A stretch of DNA of 64,000 nt. Source: Lepus europaeus. Its lineage: Eukaryota; Chordata; Mammalia; Lagomorpha; Leporidae. The notes beneath the pieces are model-generated. The model made no database searches. It had not been told where the DNA came from and saw only the letters and a list, made by a program, of their open reading frames with translations. Shown piece by piece: positions 12,071 to 22,999 of the stretch. The position numbers and the translations under genes were made by a program. Numbering within the stretch: the stretch's first letter is position 1; each line of letters starts with the position of its first letter. The stretch spans positions 78,024,253 to 78,088,252 of the forward strand of contig NC_084836.1 in the NCBI RefSeq assembly GCF_033115175.1, written 5' to 3'.

Positions 12071-15000
12071 CTAAGAGGGACAAAAAAAATAGTTAGCTTG
12101 TACAGGGACGGGGAGCAGAAAAATAAAAGCCAAGCTTTTATTTGCAGGTCCCAGGACTTGGCTCCAGGAGGGCTAAGAGGCTGTCCCAGTCAGCCACACC
12201 AATCACCACCCCTGGAGCACCTGGAATGTGCCAGCAGAAAAGCCAGTCTCACCCAGCACAACCGGTCCTCAGCAGTGCACCTGCTGTTATCTTGGCCATC
12301 ATGGATGGGCGTGACGTCATCCGCTCCAGCAGAGTGAGGATCTTCCTGTCTGCAGCTCTGCCTTCTTCCTCACCTGATGTCCCCACAGCCCATGGAAAGC
12401 CTGAGCTACAAGGCAGGCTCAGCAGCTCCTGCCCCGAGGAGGGTAACAGTGCAGGGTTGTGCATGCCAGAATGAGACTTGGAGGGTACACATAGATCTGG
12501 TCCCAGAATCCTGCAGAATCAGTGGCATTTCAGGCTCACCACTGGGGCTGCACACGCTTGCTTCACCCTCTCTGCCCAAAAATCATACATAAGAGAGACT
12601 CAAGGACACCCCCCTGGCATCAGTGGGAGCATTAAGAGCAGGTGGAGGTGCGTCCGACACACACAGATGTAGGGGCAGTCTGAGGGACAGAGCAGGACAG
12701 CCCCAGGCGACCCTGATGGGTCACTGAGAAACAGAGCCCAGGCTTCTTTGGGGGCACCCAGGAAGGGGTCACCATGGCGGTGGCAGGAAGGGAGAACATG
12801 GGCTTTGGACTCATCAGTGGGTCACCTGACTCACTGCTTAACTTTTGCACCTGCTGAGGTAGGCAGAAAACAGGAAGCAGAGGAAATGCGGCCCCAATAC
12901 ACTGGATGTGTATTAAAACTCTTTAATCTAGGGCAGGCATTGTGCCCAGTGGGTTAAGCTTCCACTTAACAACATTGGCAACCCAAACCAGAGGGACCGT
13001 TCAAGACCTGGCTACTCCACATCTGATCCAGCTCCCTGCTAATGCACCTGGAAAATCATCAAAAGATGACCCAATTGCTTGGTCCCCTGCCACTCATGTG
13101 GGAGACCTGGATGGAGTTCCAGGCTCCAGCCTTTGTAGCCATTTGGGATACAAATCAGCAAATGGAAGCTTTCTCTATCTCTCTATCTCTCTCTCTGCCT
13201 TCAAACAAATATATAAATCCTTTTTTAAAAAATGACTTAATGAGGCTGGCACCATGGCTCAATAGGCTAATCCTCCGCCTGTGGCACCAGCACACCGGGT
13301 TCTAGTCCCGGTCGGGGCGCCGAATTCTGTCCCGGTTGCCCCTCTTCCAGGCCAGCTCTCTGCTTTGGCCCGGGAAGGCAGTGGAGGATGGCCCAAGTTC
13401 TTAGACCCTGCACCCGCATGGGAGACCAGGAGAAGCACTTGGCTCCTGGCTTTGGATCGGCACGGTGTGCTGGCCACAGCACACCAGCCGCGGCGGCCAT
13501 TGGAGGGTGAACCAACAGCAAAAAGGAAGACCTTTCTCCCTGTCTCTCTCTCTCACTGTCCACTCTGCCTATCAAAAAAAAATGACTTAATGAATTAATA
13601 GTTTATCTATCATGAATTCACTTTCTAGTTCACTTTCTAGATGTAGTTTGACATCGCTGTGGTGGCCATTATTCATTAAAGTATGAAGATGTTTTTATTA
13701 AAATATACCCGTGAAATATGTCTGAAGACTGTGCCAGCCTAGGTACACACTAAACGGGTGAAAGCTGGATTAGAATGACATCTGTGAGAACACTGCTAAG
13801 CCAACTTCAAAAGCGTGAAATAGCAAGTTCTGGCAAAATACACAAAGTGATCAGCAGTCGCTTAAAATGAAAGGGGAGAGGAAGAAAACCTGTATCAACC
13901 TAGGTAATTGCAGAGTGCAATTATCTTGACATCCACAGGAACAATCCTGTGGGTAACTCCTGGAGAGGGGCGGGGTTGAAGCCACATCAATGACGTGCCA
14001 TTGCTTTCATCACTTATAGTTTGGATGAGATTGAAGTTTTATTTATTTTTTTTTTTTGACAGGCAGAGTGGACAGTGACAGAGAGAGATAGAGAGAAAGG
14101 TCTTCCTTTGCCGTTGGTTCACCCTCCAATGGCCGCTGCGGCCGGCGCGCTGCGACCGGCGCACCACGCTGATCCGAAGGCAGGAGCTAGGTGCTTATCC
14201 TGGTCCTCCATGGGGTGCAGGGCCCAAGCACTTGGGCCATCCTCCACTGCACTCCCTGGCCACAGCAGAGAGCTGGCCTAGAAGAGGGGCAACCGGGACA
14301 GAATCCGGTGCCCCGACCGGGACTAGAACCCGGTGTGCCGGCGCCGCAAGGCAGAGGATTAGCCTAGTGAGCTGTGGCGCCGGCTGAGATTGAAGTTTTA
14401 GGAAACATTGCATGTAAATCCCCACTGGCCCTGGTGTTCAAATATGAGGACAGAAAGGGAATTCCTGACCCAGGCTGGCACCTTTGTGACCAACAGCCCC
14501 ACCTGGGACTGCCCCTCGCCTCTGATGTGGAGAAGCAGGAAAGTTAGCACAGGATCCACTGTTGGGCAGGTACAGCCACCAGGGAGGGAGTCTTGGGGGG
14601 TCCTAAGGCTCAGTGGGCCTTGATCACTGCACCCAGACAACTGAGACCAGCGAGCCCAGGGCAGAGTGACAAAGATGCCTGGCCGGCCCCCTACTGTTTC
14701 AGGTGAGGCACCGTGTCTGTAAGTACCCATCTAGAACATTCTCTCCCCTGCCCACCCCAAAGGGGACTGAACAGCAGACCACAGCCCAGAGAGAAAAATG
14801 CTGAGAAATAATGAATTTGTTTTTGTTGGGCTGTGTATGTGTGCACGTATGCATGTGTGTGCATATGTGTGTGAATGTGCGTGTGTGCATGTGTGTGAGT
14901 GTGTGCATGTGTGAGTGCATGCATGTGTGTACAATTGTGTGTAGCATGTGTGTGCATATATGTGCACATGCATGTGTGTGCGCTCATGTATGCAAGTGTG

Positions 15001-15688
15001 CATGTGTGTGAGTGTGTGTGTATGCACATGTGTGAATGTGTGCAGGGGGGTGTGGTGCTGCTGGGGTGGAGGAGGTTGGTATCAGCAATAGATAATCGAA
15101 ATCGTGCTCTGGAACTCGGCTGTCCACAGTCCTGAGCGCAATCAGAGCATGGCTTCAAAGGAAAACTCAGGACTGAAAGCAGAATTGGCCTGACCAGTGT
15201 TCTCTGCCCCAGGTCCTCTTGCTCTCTTGTCTCAGCCACATACCTTTTGCATTTTGGGATCTTGTTGAAATAAGCAGTTTTCATTGTCCCCCGAAATTTT
15301 CTTGCACATGGTTCGGGCAATTTTGACTTCAAGAAGGTAGTCCAAGCTATCCGTGATCTGGCAAGGAGCAGTTTCACAGTTAGACATCCTGGGAGAATAC
15401 TGACTGTGGACGACCATCCTTGGGAGACAGGAGCATCCTGCTTGGGGCAAAGAAGCTCCCCCTCCCTCCCCCTCTTGCCAGACACTTGGGATAATTTGGG
15501 GTGGGTGTGGGGGATTTGTACCTTAGTATTTCTGTCTTAGTCTTTCTTCCCTTGCAGTATTTCATTTTAAAGTAATGGCAACTGTCCCCAAGATAAAGCA
15601 AGAAACCCATTCCCCAAAGCATGTTTTCCTGGAACAACCTCTCCCTCTCTGTGTAACTCTGACTTCCAAATAAATAAATCATATATAT

Positions 15689-15722
<34 letters not shown>

Positions 15723-16118
15723 ATGCAGGAGAGTATACAAAGCATGTCAGGAATATAAAATACAGCTTTAAATTTTTCAGGAATACATACTCACATAAGT
15801 TCACAGAAGATATCTGGAAGGACCGAGAAAACTACTTTTTGGGCACCCTTAGAAATGAGAAGCCAGTTTTAAAATGCAAGAAATTGTTGCTGCATGCGAT
15901 GTAGCAAGTAAAGCAGTGCCTGCAATGCCAGCATCCCAATATGGGTGCTGCTTCGAATCCCAGCGCTCCACTTCCACTCCAGCTCCCTGCTAATGTGCCT
16001 GGGAAAAGCATCAGAGGAGCCCAAGTGCTTGGACCCCTGAACCCACATAGGAGACCCGGATGAAGATCCTGGCTTGGACCTGGTCGTTGCAGCCATTTAG
16101 GGAGTGAAGTACTCACTT

Positions 16119-16155
<37 letters not shown>

Positions 16156-18039
16156 AACCCCTCTGTAAGTCTGCCTTTCAAATGCATAAATAAATATTTA
16201 AGAAAGAAGAGTTTTAAAAAATATTTATTTTTCAAAAGCAGTGAGACAGAGAGAATCTTCCATCAGCTTGTTCACGCCACGAGTGCATGAAACAACTGGG
16301 ACCAAGCCAGAAAGAAGCCAACATCCTGGAGCTCAGTCCAGGTCTTAGACAAGGATCTGGCTCATCCCCTCTCTTCTGAGCTGGATCAGAAGTAGAACAG
16401 CCAGGACTCGAACCGGCGCCCAAATGGGATGCCAGCACTGCAGATGGCTGTTTAACCCATTAGACCACAAAGCCAGCCCCCAAAACAAAGTCTTCTAACC
16501 CAGACCCATCGGCTACTAAAAGCAGGCACTGCACACCTGAGCCCACTGTGGTAGTCAGCGTCCACCAGGTTTTGATTCAGCCACCATGGGTGACACATTC
16601 CCTGGCCGCAGGTATCCTTTGTCCAAGAAAGACAAAAATCAGCAGCAGGCCCACAGAGAGTCAGAGGGAGCCAAGGTCACAGAGAGCGAGGTGAGGTGGC
16701 CGAGGCCTGCACCCCAGCCTCAAAGGGGACACAGCCTCTGAATGAAGGTGAGAAGGCAGGATGTCTGGTGATCTGGGGACATGGACGGGGAAATTAGGTG
16801 GAGGAAGGGAAGATGGCGGACAGGGGATGAGCCGGTGAGGAGGAGGAGCAGGAGGATGAGCACTATGCCCCTGTCACCATCGGTGCCACCACAAGCTGAG
16901 CCCCGTGTCGCCCTCCTCGCCTCTGTGGCTCCAGCCCCGCTGACCTAATCCCAGACCCTCCGTGTGCTGCGCTGAGACCCAGCTCAGGCTCCTGCCCAGC
17001 CACAGAGCAATCACCCGGGCAAGCCAGCACCCCATTTGGCTCCCTGGTTCTCCCAGGATCCTTGCTAAATCCTTGCTAAGCTTTTCCCGTTTAAATCCAA
17101 GAAACGACACAGGACCACACACTGTGTTCAGCTGTCACGGTTCTGTCGCCTCCTTTAACAGGGACCCGGTTCTCAGCACGTTCGCTTCCTGTCTTTCCGT
17201 GACGTTGGTCTTTGTAAGCGGTCTTATCAAACGCCCTCTACCACATGCAGGGCAGATATTCTGGGTGATGACTGCTCAGTCATGTGCTGGGTGAGGACGA
17301 CTGGGTGCCAACAGATGGTGCTTCCCTAGGATTCTGTCACTCGGTGACACTGGACCCATCTCCATCTGTGTACGGATGGTTTGTGATGTCAAATAAGGGT
17401 GACGTTGCTGAGTAGCACGTTTCTCAGAACATAGTGCTGACCAGGGACAGGGGCTGTGGCCCAGAGGGTTAAGTCACTGCCTGCAACACCTGTACCCCGT
17501 ATGAGCGCCAGTGCAAGTCCCACCTGCTCCACTTCTGATCCAGCTCCCTTCGAATGCTCCAGGAAAGCAGCAGCAGATGACCCAAGTGCTTGGACCCCTG
17601 CCACCCACGTGGGAGACCTGGAGGAAGCTCCTGGTTCCTGGCTTCTGCCCAGTCCAGCTCTTAACATTGTGGCCATTTAGGGAGTGAACCAGCAGATCGA
17701 AGATCTCTCTCTCTCTCTCTCTCTCTCTGTCTGTCTCTGTGTAGAAAACTAAATCAAATAAGTAAATCATTTTTAATCTTTTTTTAAAGATTTCTCTTTT
17801 TTTAAAGAGCTACAGAGAGAGGTCTTCCATCTGCTGGTTCACTCCCCCCCCCAATCTGGCCAAAACGACCAGGACTGGGCCAGGCCAAAGCCAGGAGCCA
17901 GGAACTTCCAATCCAGCTCCCTACTAATGCGCCTGGGAAAGCAGTGGGAGATGGCAGCCACCCACATGACAGATCAGAATGAAGCTTCTGACTCCTGGCT
18001 TTGTTGTAGTCATTGGAGAAGTGAATCAGCAGATGGAAG

Positions 18040-18077
<38 letters not shown>

Positions 18078-18608
18078 ACTCTGGCTTTCAAATAAATAAA
18101 ACAAATCTTTTTAAAAAGGGGAAAAATAAAAATAGATTGCTTCTTAAACGCCCCAGGTTTTGATCACCCCTTAGAGTAACTCATCACTGAGTTCTGCCTG
18201 TGTGTATATGAATTGCACATGCAAATGAACTTGGTTTTTGTTTTAAGAAAATGAATGCAGTTTGGCACAGCCACTCACAGCATTTTTCCACCCCTTGTTT
18301 CCAGAGCCATCCGTGGACAACGGGTCCTGTCCTGACTTAGGGTGGGAGATGGGAGCGCAAAGAGCAGAGTGGGCACGAACCTGCTCCTGGGACTTGAGAA
18401 CCTCCATGACCTTGAAGATGTACTTGTCGTTGCTGGCCTTGTTATACTCTTGCATGGCGAACCACAGGGCCTGCTGCACGTACACGTAGCTCTGGGAGAT
18501 GTCTTCGAATTCCCTCACCACCTTCGGGGAGCCCCAGGCTTGGACACTTCGGGATGCGAGAGCCACCATCGCCGCCAGCAGCAGCAGGGTGTGGTGGAGT
18601 CTGGCCAT
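11987..18608 (-). CDS. CST13: Cystatin-13 (cystatin T), 3 exons, complete
   Basis: Join on the minus strand: 18608-18381, 15357-15244, 12070-11987, giving 141 residues. It matches my memory of mouse cystatin T, a testis-specific secreted cystatin, in AWGSPK, SYVYVQ, EYNKASND, the IARTMCKKI-GDNENCLFQ block and FIVSSKPWKFEL. A signal peptide covers about residues 1-24 (cut probably after VQA). Cysteines are 94, 104, 118 and 138; PW is at 126-127. Loop 1 reads LKSQEQITDS, so QxVxG is missing. The start has A at -3 and G at +4. Exon 3 begins with ATG (Met115) after the acceptor CCCTCTTAG; the exon 1 donor GTTCGT is weak and the exon 2 donor is GTATGT. Both introns are about 3 kb and full of SINEs. 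The human copy is annotated as a pseudogene (CST13P), but this reading frame has no break. Confidence 0.93.
12931..13230 (+). repeat. CSINE
   Basis: CST13 intron 2, antisense to the gene; a diverged copy with tail TATATAAATCCTTTTTT. Confidence 0.88.
13244..13580 (+). repeat. CSINE, young type, 13-bp target duplication
   Basis: CST13 intron 2. Flanked on both sides by AATGACTTAATGA, inserted just after the A tail of the previous SINE. Confidence 0.95.
14042..14385 (-). repeat. CSINE, young type, 15-bp target duplication
   Basis: Flanked by perfect GAGATTGAAGTTTTA copies at 14027-14041 and 14386-14400; same strand as CST13, in intron 2. The intact duplication indicates a recent insertion. Confidence 0.96.
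14822..15040. repeat. TG-rich microsatellite
   Basis: TGTGTGCATG-type repeat of about 210 bases, only 200 bases from CST13 exon 2, on its 3' side. Can give His/Thr- or Cys/Val-rich spurious frames. Confidence 0.94.
15244..15357 (-). CDS. CST13: CST13 coding exon 2
   Basis: Encodes residues 77-114, ITDSLDYLLEVKIARTMCKK onward, 38 codons. The acceptor is CTTGCCAG and the donor GTATGT. Confidence 0.94.
15640..15682 (+). repeat. CSINE tail fragment
   Basis: Only CTCTCCCTCTCTGTGTAACT and TTCCAAATAAATAAATC remain before the TA tract. Confidence 0.75.
15681..15722. repeat. (TA)n microsatellite
   Basis: About 20 TA units, likely expanded from the A-rich tail of the SINE fragment next to it. Confidence 0.95.
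15883..16208 (+). repeat. CSINE
   Basis: CST13 intron 1. Diverged head, long CT microsatellite at 16120-16152, tail ATGCATAAATAAATATTT. Confidence 0.9.
16213..16482 (-). repeat. Old CSINE
   Basis: CST13 intron 1; ends TTAGACCACAAAGCCAGCCC. Directly follows the previous, opposite copy, tail to tail. Confidence 0.85.
16490..17430. other. CST13 intron 1, unique part
   Basis: No SINE, microsatellite or exon recognised. Confidence 0.5.
17440..17785 (+). repeat. CSINE
   Basis: CST13 intron 1; head GGGGCTGTGGCCCAGAGGGT, CT tract, tail with AATAAGTAAATC. Confidence 0.88.
17783..18120. repeat. Back-to-front CSINE pair (antisense fragment joined to sense fragment)
   Basis: Bases 17783-17908 are the tail half of an antisense copy, ending at CCAGGAGCCAGGAACTT; bases 17909-18120 are the body and tail of a sense copy, from CCAATCCAGCTCCCTAC. 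Both heads are missing. Confidence 0.82.
18381..18608 (-). CDS. CST13: CST13 coding exon 1
   Basis: Encodes residues 1-76 from MARLHHTLLL to LKSQEQ. The donor is GTTCGT, off the usual GTRAGT, so splicing here may be weak or need enhancers. Confidence 0.92.
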
Positions 18609-19500
18609 GCTCCCTCAGCCAAGGGGGTGCAGGCCAAGCTCCTTCCCTGGGGCTGGGGCTGGCTGTGAGCTGGGCACCCAGCCTCTTCGCACTGCTGCTG
18701 GTTAAAGGAAAGAACCATGTTAACACTGCGATATGATAAGAAATACAGTATTTTTTTCACGTTAACAGAGCACAGAAGCCCTTAGAACTTCCTGGGCGCC
18801 AGCAATCCCCTTCCAGGCACCCCTGAGTCTGTGCTGCTGAGGTGATTCCTGGTGGGCTGGCCTCGTGCTAGCCACGAGGGGTGCTGGCTGCCAATTGCCA
18901 TAGGAACCAGCCGTGTCAGGAGAGACTGGAACACTGAGCCCCACCCTGGACCTCTAGGGAGGAACGTGGGGTGGAGGTCACGCCTGCGCCATGGAGCCAC
19001 CGAAAACCCCAAACAACCAGGTGCAGAGAGCTTCTGGGCTGCTGAAGGCACAGATGCTAGGGGGTGGTACAGCTGCAGGGGTAGAAGCTTCGCACACCCC
19101 CGTCCTTCCCCTGTGAATCCTGTATTTCTCCATGTACCCATCCTTCCTCCGTGTACCCCACATCTCCTCCCATGTACCCCATCTTTCTTTATGTACCACA
19201 CATTGCCCCGTGTACCCCGTCTTTCCCCCCGCCTTCCCTCTGCACATCTCTCCATCTGGCTGCTCCTCTACATCCCCTGGGCTGCCCCTTGTAATACACT
19301 GGTGCTAGCAGGCGGAGTGCTTCTCTGAAGGTTGTGCGGTGTGGTAGGGAAGCACAGGGCTGAGGAGGCGATGGTGGGAGCCTCCAGTCAGGGGGAAGTG
19401 TGAGCAGCTGGGGAACCCAGCACCTGCTTGGTGTCTGGAGCGAGCAGAAGACCCGTGGGACTGAGCACCTCATTGGCAGGGTCTGGGGAGTCAGTGTCAG
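18609..19500. other. CST13 upstream region
   Basis: Presumed promoter side of CST13. No clear TATA box. Around 19100-19240 is a C/T-rich imperfect repeat built on CATGTACCCCATC-like units. Confidence 0.45.
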
Positions 19501-19507
19501 AATTCAA

Positions 19508-20075
19508 TACGCTGCTGCCAGTGAGGACGACTTCTCATATCTGAGCACCAGTTTGCATCCTGGCTGCTCCACTTCTTTTTTTTTTTTTTTTTTTTTTTGA
19601 CAGGCAGAGTGGACAGTGACAGAGAGAGACAGAGAGAAAGGTCTTCCTTTGCCGTTGGTTTACCCTCCAATGGCCGCCGCGGCCGGTGTACTGTGGCCCG
19701 CGCACCACGCTGATCTGAAGCCAGGAGCCAGGTGCTTCTCCTGGTCTGCCAGCGCCTCTAGGTGGAGGATTAGCCTGTTGAGCCGCGGCGCCGGCCCTGC
19801 TCCACTTCTGATGCAGCTCCCTGCCAATGCACCTGGCAAAGCAGCTGAAGATGGCCCAAGTGCTTGGGCTCGTGCCACCCATGGGGAAGTCCCAGATAGA
19901 ATTCCAGACTCCTGGTTTCAGCCTGTCCATCACTGGCCATTGTAGCCATTTGGGAAAATGAACCAGCAGATGAAAGATCTCTCTCTCTCTATCTCTTTCT
20001 CTTGCTCACTCGCTCTCTCTTACCCATCCTACATCATTCTGCTTTTCAAATAAATTAATAAATCATTTATTTTAT
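19508..20075 (+). repeat. CSINE host copy, interrupted by a younger CSINE
   Basis: Sense body at 19508-19576 and 19797-20075, with a CT tract near 19980 and tail TTCAAATAAATTAATAAATC. Confidence 0.85.
19577..19796 (-). repeat. CSINE, young type, internally deleted, nested
   Basis: Inserted in the host with the duplication CTGCTCCACTTCT on both sides. About 120 bases of the middle are missing compared with sister copies. Confidence 0.93.
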
Positions 20076-20390
20076 TTGACAGGCAGAGAAACAGAGTGAG
20101 GTAAAAGAGAGAGAGCAAGAGAGAGAGAAAGGTCTTCGATCCACTGGTTCACTCCTCAGATAGCCACAATGGCCAGAGATGAGCCAATCCAAGGCCAGGA
20201 GTCAGGAGCTTCCTCTGAGTCTCCCATATGGGTTCAGGGGCCCAAGTACCTGGGCCATCTTCTACTGCTTTCCCAGGCCATAGCAGAGAGCTGGATCGGA
20301 ATGAGAGCAGCCGGAACTCGAACCGGTGCCCATATGGGATGCTAGAGCTGCAGGCTGGGGCTTTACCTGCCATGCCACAGCACTGACCCC
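20060..20390 (-). repeat. CSINE inserted in the tail of the host CSINE
   Basis: The host tail motif AAATAAAT-AATAAATC lies on both sides, so this copy entered the A-rich tail. Confidence 0.88.
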
Positions 20391-20399
20391 AAATAAATA

Positions 20400-20659
20400 A
20401 ATAAATCTTCTGAAAAGAAGTCGTGCAAATGCCCACAGCTACTTGGTCAAAGCACCCGTCTCTTAACTTGCTGCCTGCCCTCGTCCTGCCTCTCAACCTG
20501 CCTCATGTGGAGATGAGAAATCAGACACCAAACCAGGTAAGATGTGCCAAGTCAGAGAGTTGAGTGAATCAGCAAACAGCTGGAGAGACACAGGCAGGAG
20601 TCCCAGAGAAAGAGGAAGTGGAAAATGGAGCCTATCTAAGTTGAACATAGAACATGATG

Positions 20660-20702
<43 letters not shown>

Positions 20703-21165
20703 CCTGATATCACTGGGTTTTAAATCCAAACTCATGTAGCCAGAATACCTCCAAGGTCTCAGTTCAGCCACCCTCTGATGTCACCATTCTGATGTCACCC
20801 ATGTAACCTCCCCAACAAACACACATCAGCTTCCTAGCTGGGCAGGCTCCTCCCCGGAAACACTAGCCTGTATACGCGTGTCCACTAAACACATGTGGGG
20901 TACAGAGCCACGGGCTCTGTGTAATGCCACCATGGGGGAGGAAGCTGACATAGCAGAGAGGCGAGAGATGCAGCCCCAGAGTGCAGGGAACGTGGGCTTT
21001 CCACCACCACCAGCGTGTGTCCTGTGTCCTGTGTCCTGTGTCCTGTGTCTTAAGTGTGCTAATCTGCTCTGTGCCATTGCCTCCCTCCTCACCCCATGCA
21101 TTACACTGATTTGATAAAGCTAGAATCTGAGCAGCTACGTATGGGTTGGCGGCCTGTTGTTCCAC
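20400..21165. other. Intergenic with GA microsatellite and CCTGTGT repeats
   Basis: (GA)n at 20661-20701 and five to six CCTGTGT units at 21015-21048. No gene recognised. Confidence 0.6.
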
Positions 21166-21167
21166 GA

Positions 21168-21575
21168 TGCTATGGTTTGGATGTGGTTTGTGCCGCCAAA
21201 GGGCCATGGGTTGGAGTCTTGAGCCCCAAGTGTAGCTGCTTCGGGAGGTGGTAGACCCTTAAGAGGCGGAGTTAGTGGGAGGGCATCAGAGCAGTAGTCG
21301 TCATGCGACCCCAGTTGGTGGCCCCAAGAGTGTGTTGTTAGAGAAGAGCAAGACTCCTCAGCTCTCAGGCTCTCTCTCCTGCACCCATTCCTGCCATGAT
21401 GCCAATGGCCATGTTGCAAGAGCTGAGAAGTCCCCCAGCAGAGGCTCTCTCTCCCAAGGGGGCTGTCCCATCTCAGAGCCTCCAAAACCCTGAGCCCAAT
21501 AAGCCTCTTGTCTCAGATTGCTCAGACACACGTGTTTTGCTACAGCAGTGGGCGAGAGAGACAAACACACATGAT
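21168..21575 (+). mobile_element. Solitary MaLR LTR (MST/MLT type)
   Basis: Landmarks: TGCTATGGTTTGGATGTGG start, CGGGAGGTGGTAGACCCTTA, GAGCCCAATAAGCCTCTTG and the TTTGCTACAGCA end zone. Family ERVL-MaLR; ancient, shared widely among placental mammals. No internal region seen. Confidence 0.85.
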
Positions 21576-22508
21576 CCCTGGACACCTGTACCCTGGGCAC
21601 ACACGACACAGCCAACCACAGACCCACCTCGGGACCAAGCTTCTGGCCACGCTCCTGGCTGCTGGGTCTTGAGCCAATTGTTCTGACCCACAGGTGGAAT
21701 CTTCTCCCTTGTGAGCACTTAGGCTGCCTGGGCTCCCCCTGTCTGGTGCTCTGTTCTCAGCACGTGCAGATCAGGAGTCCCCAGCATGCACCAGGCCAGG
21801 AGTCCATGGGGCCTGTGAGCTCAAGAGCCTACCTGCCCACTGGCTTTGTCCTCTGGCCAGGTGGTCACACCTGCAGCACCTTTGTGAGGTCAGCCCAGTC
21901 CCTCTGATGCTGCCCAAGCAAGAGCAACTCTGACAGGAGGGCCCAGGGTCTTCTGCAGGCTGCCCTCAGCCCTTGTTCAATGCCTGCTGACTTCTAAGTT
22001 TCTGGGCTTTGGCCCAGCTGGAAGTGAAACATCTCTGTGTCTGTTCTATCAGGACTGCCTACCCCCTTGTGTGACCCCCAAGTCTCAGTGGCAGGACAAG
22101 GCACCCAAGAGCCAGGCTCAGCAACTCTGGGACTAAGAGGCCCTCAGGGAGGGGAGGCCCTGGGCGGTGTGCCTGGGCCAGGTGCTGGCCACTGGAAATG
22201 CCCAGTGAATGGTGTAGACAGACTAGTAAGGTGTGGCCATGGTGTAAGGGGAATTATGGACAAACGGATGAATGTGAGAGCCAGCATGGACCCCTGGTGT
22301 CCTGTCAGCCACATCTTCCGCCATGTTTAAATATGTCCAGGGGCACTGCTTACTATCAGCTCCCCTCGCAGGCTTTTGTTCTCTGGTTTGTGAACTTAAG
22401 TCCCGACATCCACCTGGCTGCCCAAGCTGGGGTTCTCTCAGGAGAACGCCACCCTTTCTGCATTATGGGGAGGGTTAAGGGACTCCCAAGAACCCAGCAG
22501 CATGGCCA
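21576..22508. other. Intergenic, nothing recognised
   Basis: Unique-looking GC-moderate sequence without a cystatin exon or known repeat. Confidence 0.5.
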
Positions 22509-22590
22509 CTAATTAATTAATTAATAATTAATATCAATTAACAGTAGTAATAATAATTATTAATATGTATTGCTATTTATTAATATTTCT
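22509..22590. repeat. TTAA-rich AT tract
   Basis: ATTAATTAATTAATTAATAA and related units; simple repeat. Confidence 0.9.
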
Positions 22591-22724
22591 TTCAATGATT
22601 AAAATTCCAATCAGTAAAAAGCATGTGAGACCAGACATAAAATTCCAAACAGAAAGCCAGACCTTCAACGGGTTGAAGTTCAAGTGTTGGAAGCAGCATT
22701 GCCATTCAAACTCATTTTTAAGTT

Positions 22725-22998
22725 GCGCTTCATGCTTGTTTATTTGGAAGTTAGAGAGATGGACAGAGATCTCCCACCCGCTCATTCATTCCCCAAATGC
22801 CCTCCGCAAGTCAAGAAACCAAGAAGTGAACATAGGTCTCCTGCAAGAGAGGGAGGCAGGGACCCGAGTACCTGAGCCACCACTGCTGCCTCTTGGGTGC
22901 CCATTAGCAGGGAGCTGGACTCAGGAGCAGACCCGGAACCCCGTACCCCAGCGGTCTAGTATGGGATACGGGGGGCATCCAACAGCTAAGCCAAATGC
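22725..22998 (-). repeat. Old CSINE-related element
   Basis: Older subfamily with ACTGCTGCCTC...GTGCCCATTAGCAGGGAGCT, which the young copies lack. Confidence 0.75.
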
Positions 22999-22999
22999 T

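Noticed and set aside
14691-15485. 264-codon frame on - covering CST13 exon 2
   Set aside because: Reads CST13 exon 2 in a different frame and then translates the TG tract into His/Thr repeats; an artefact.
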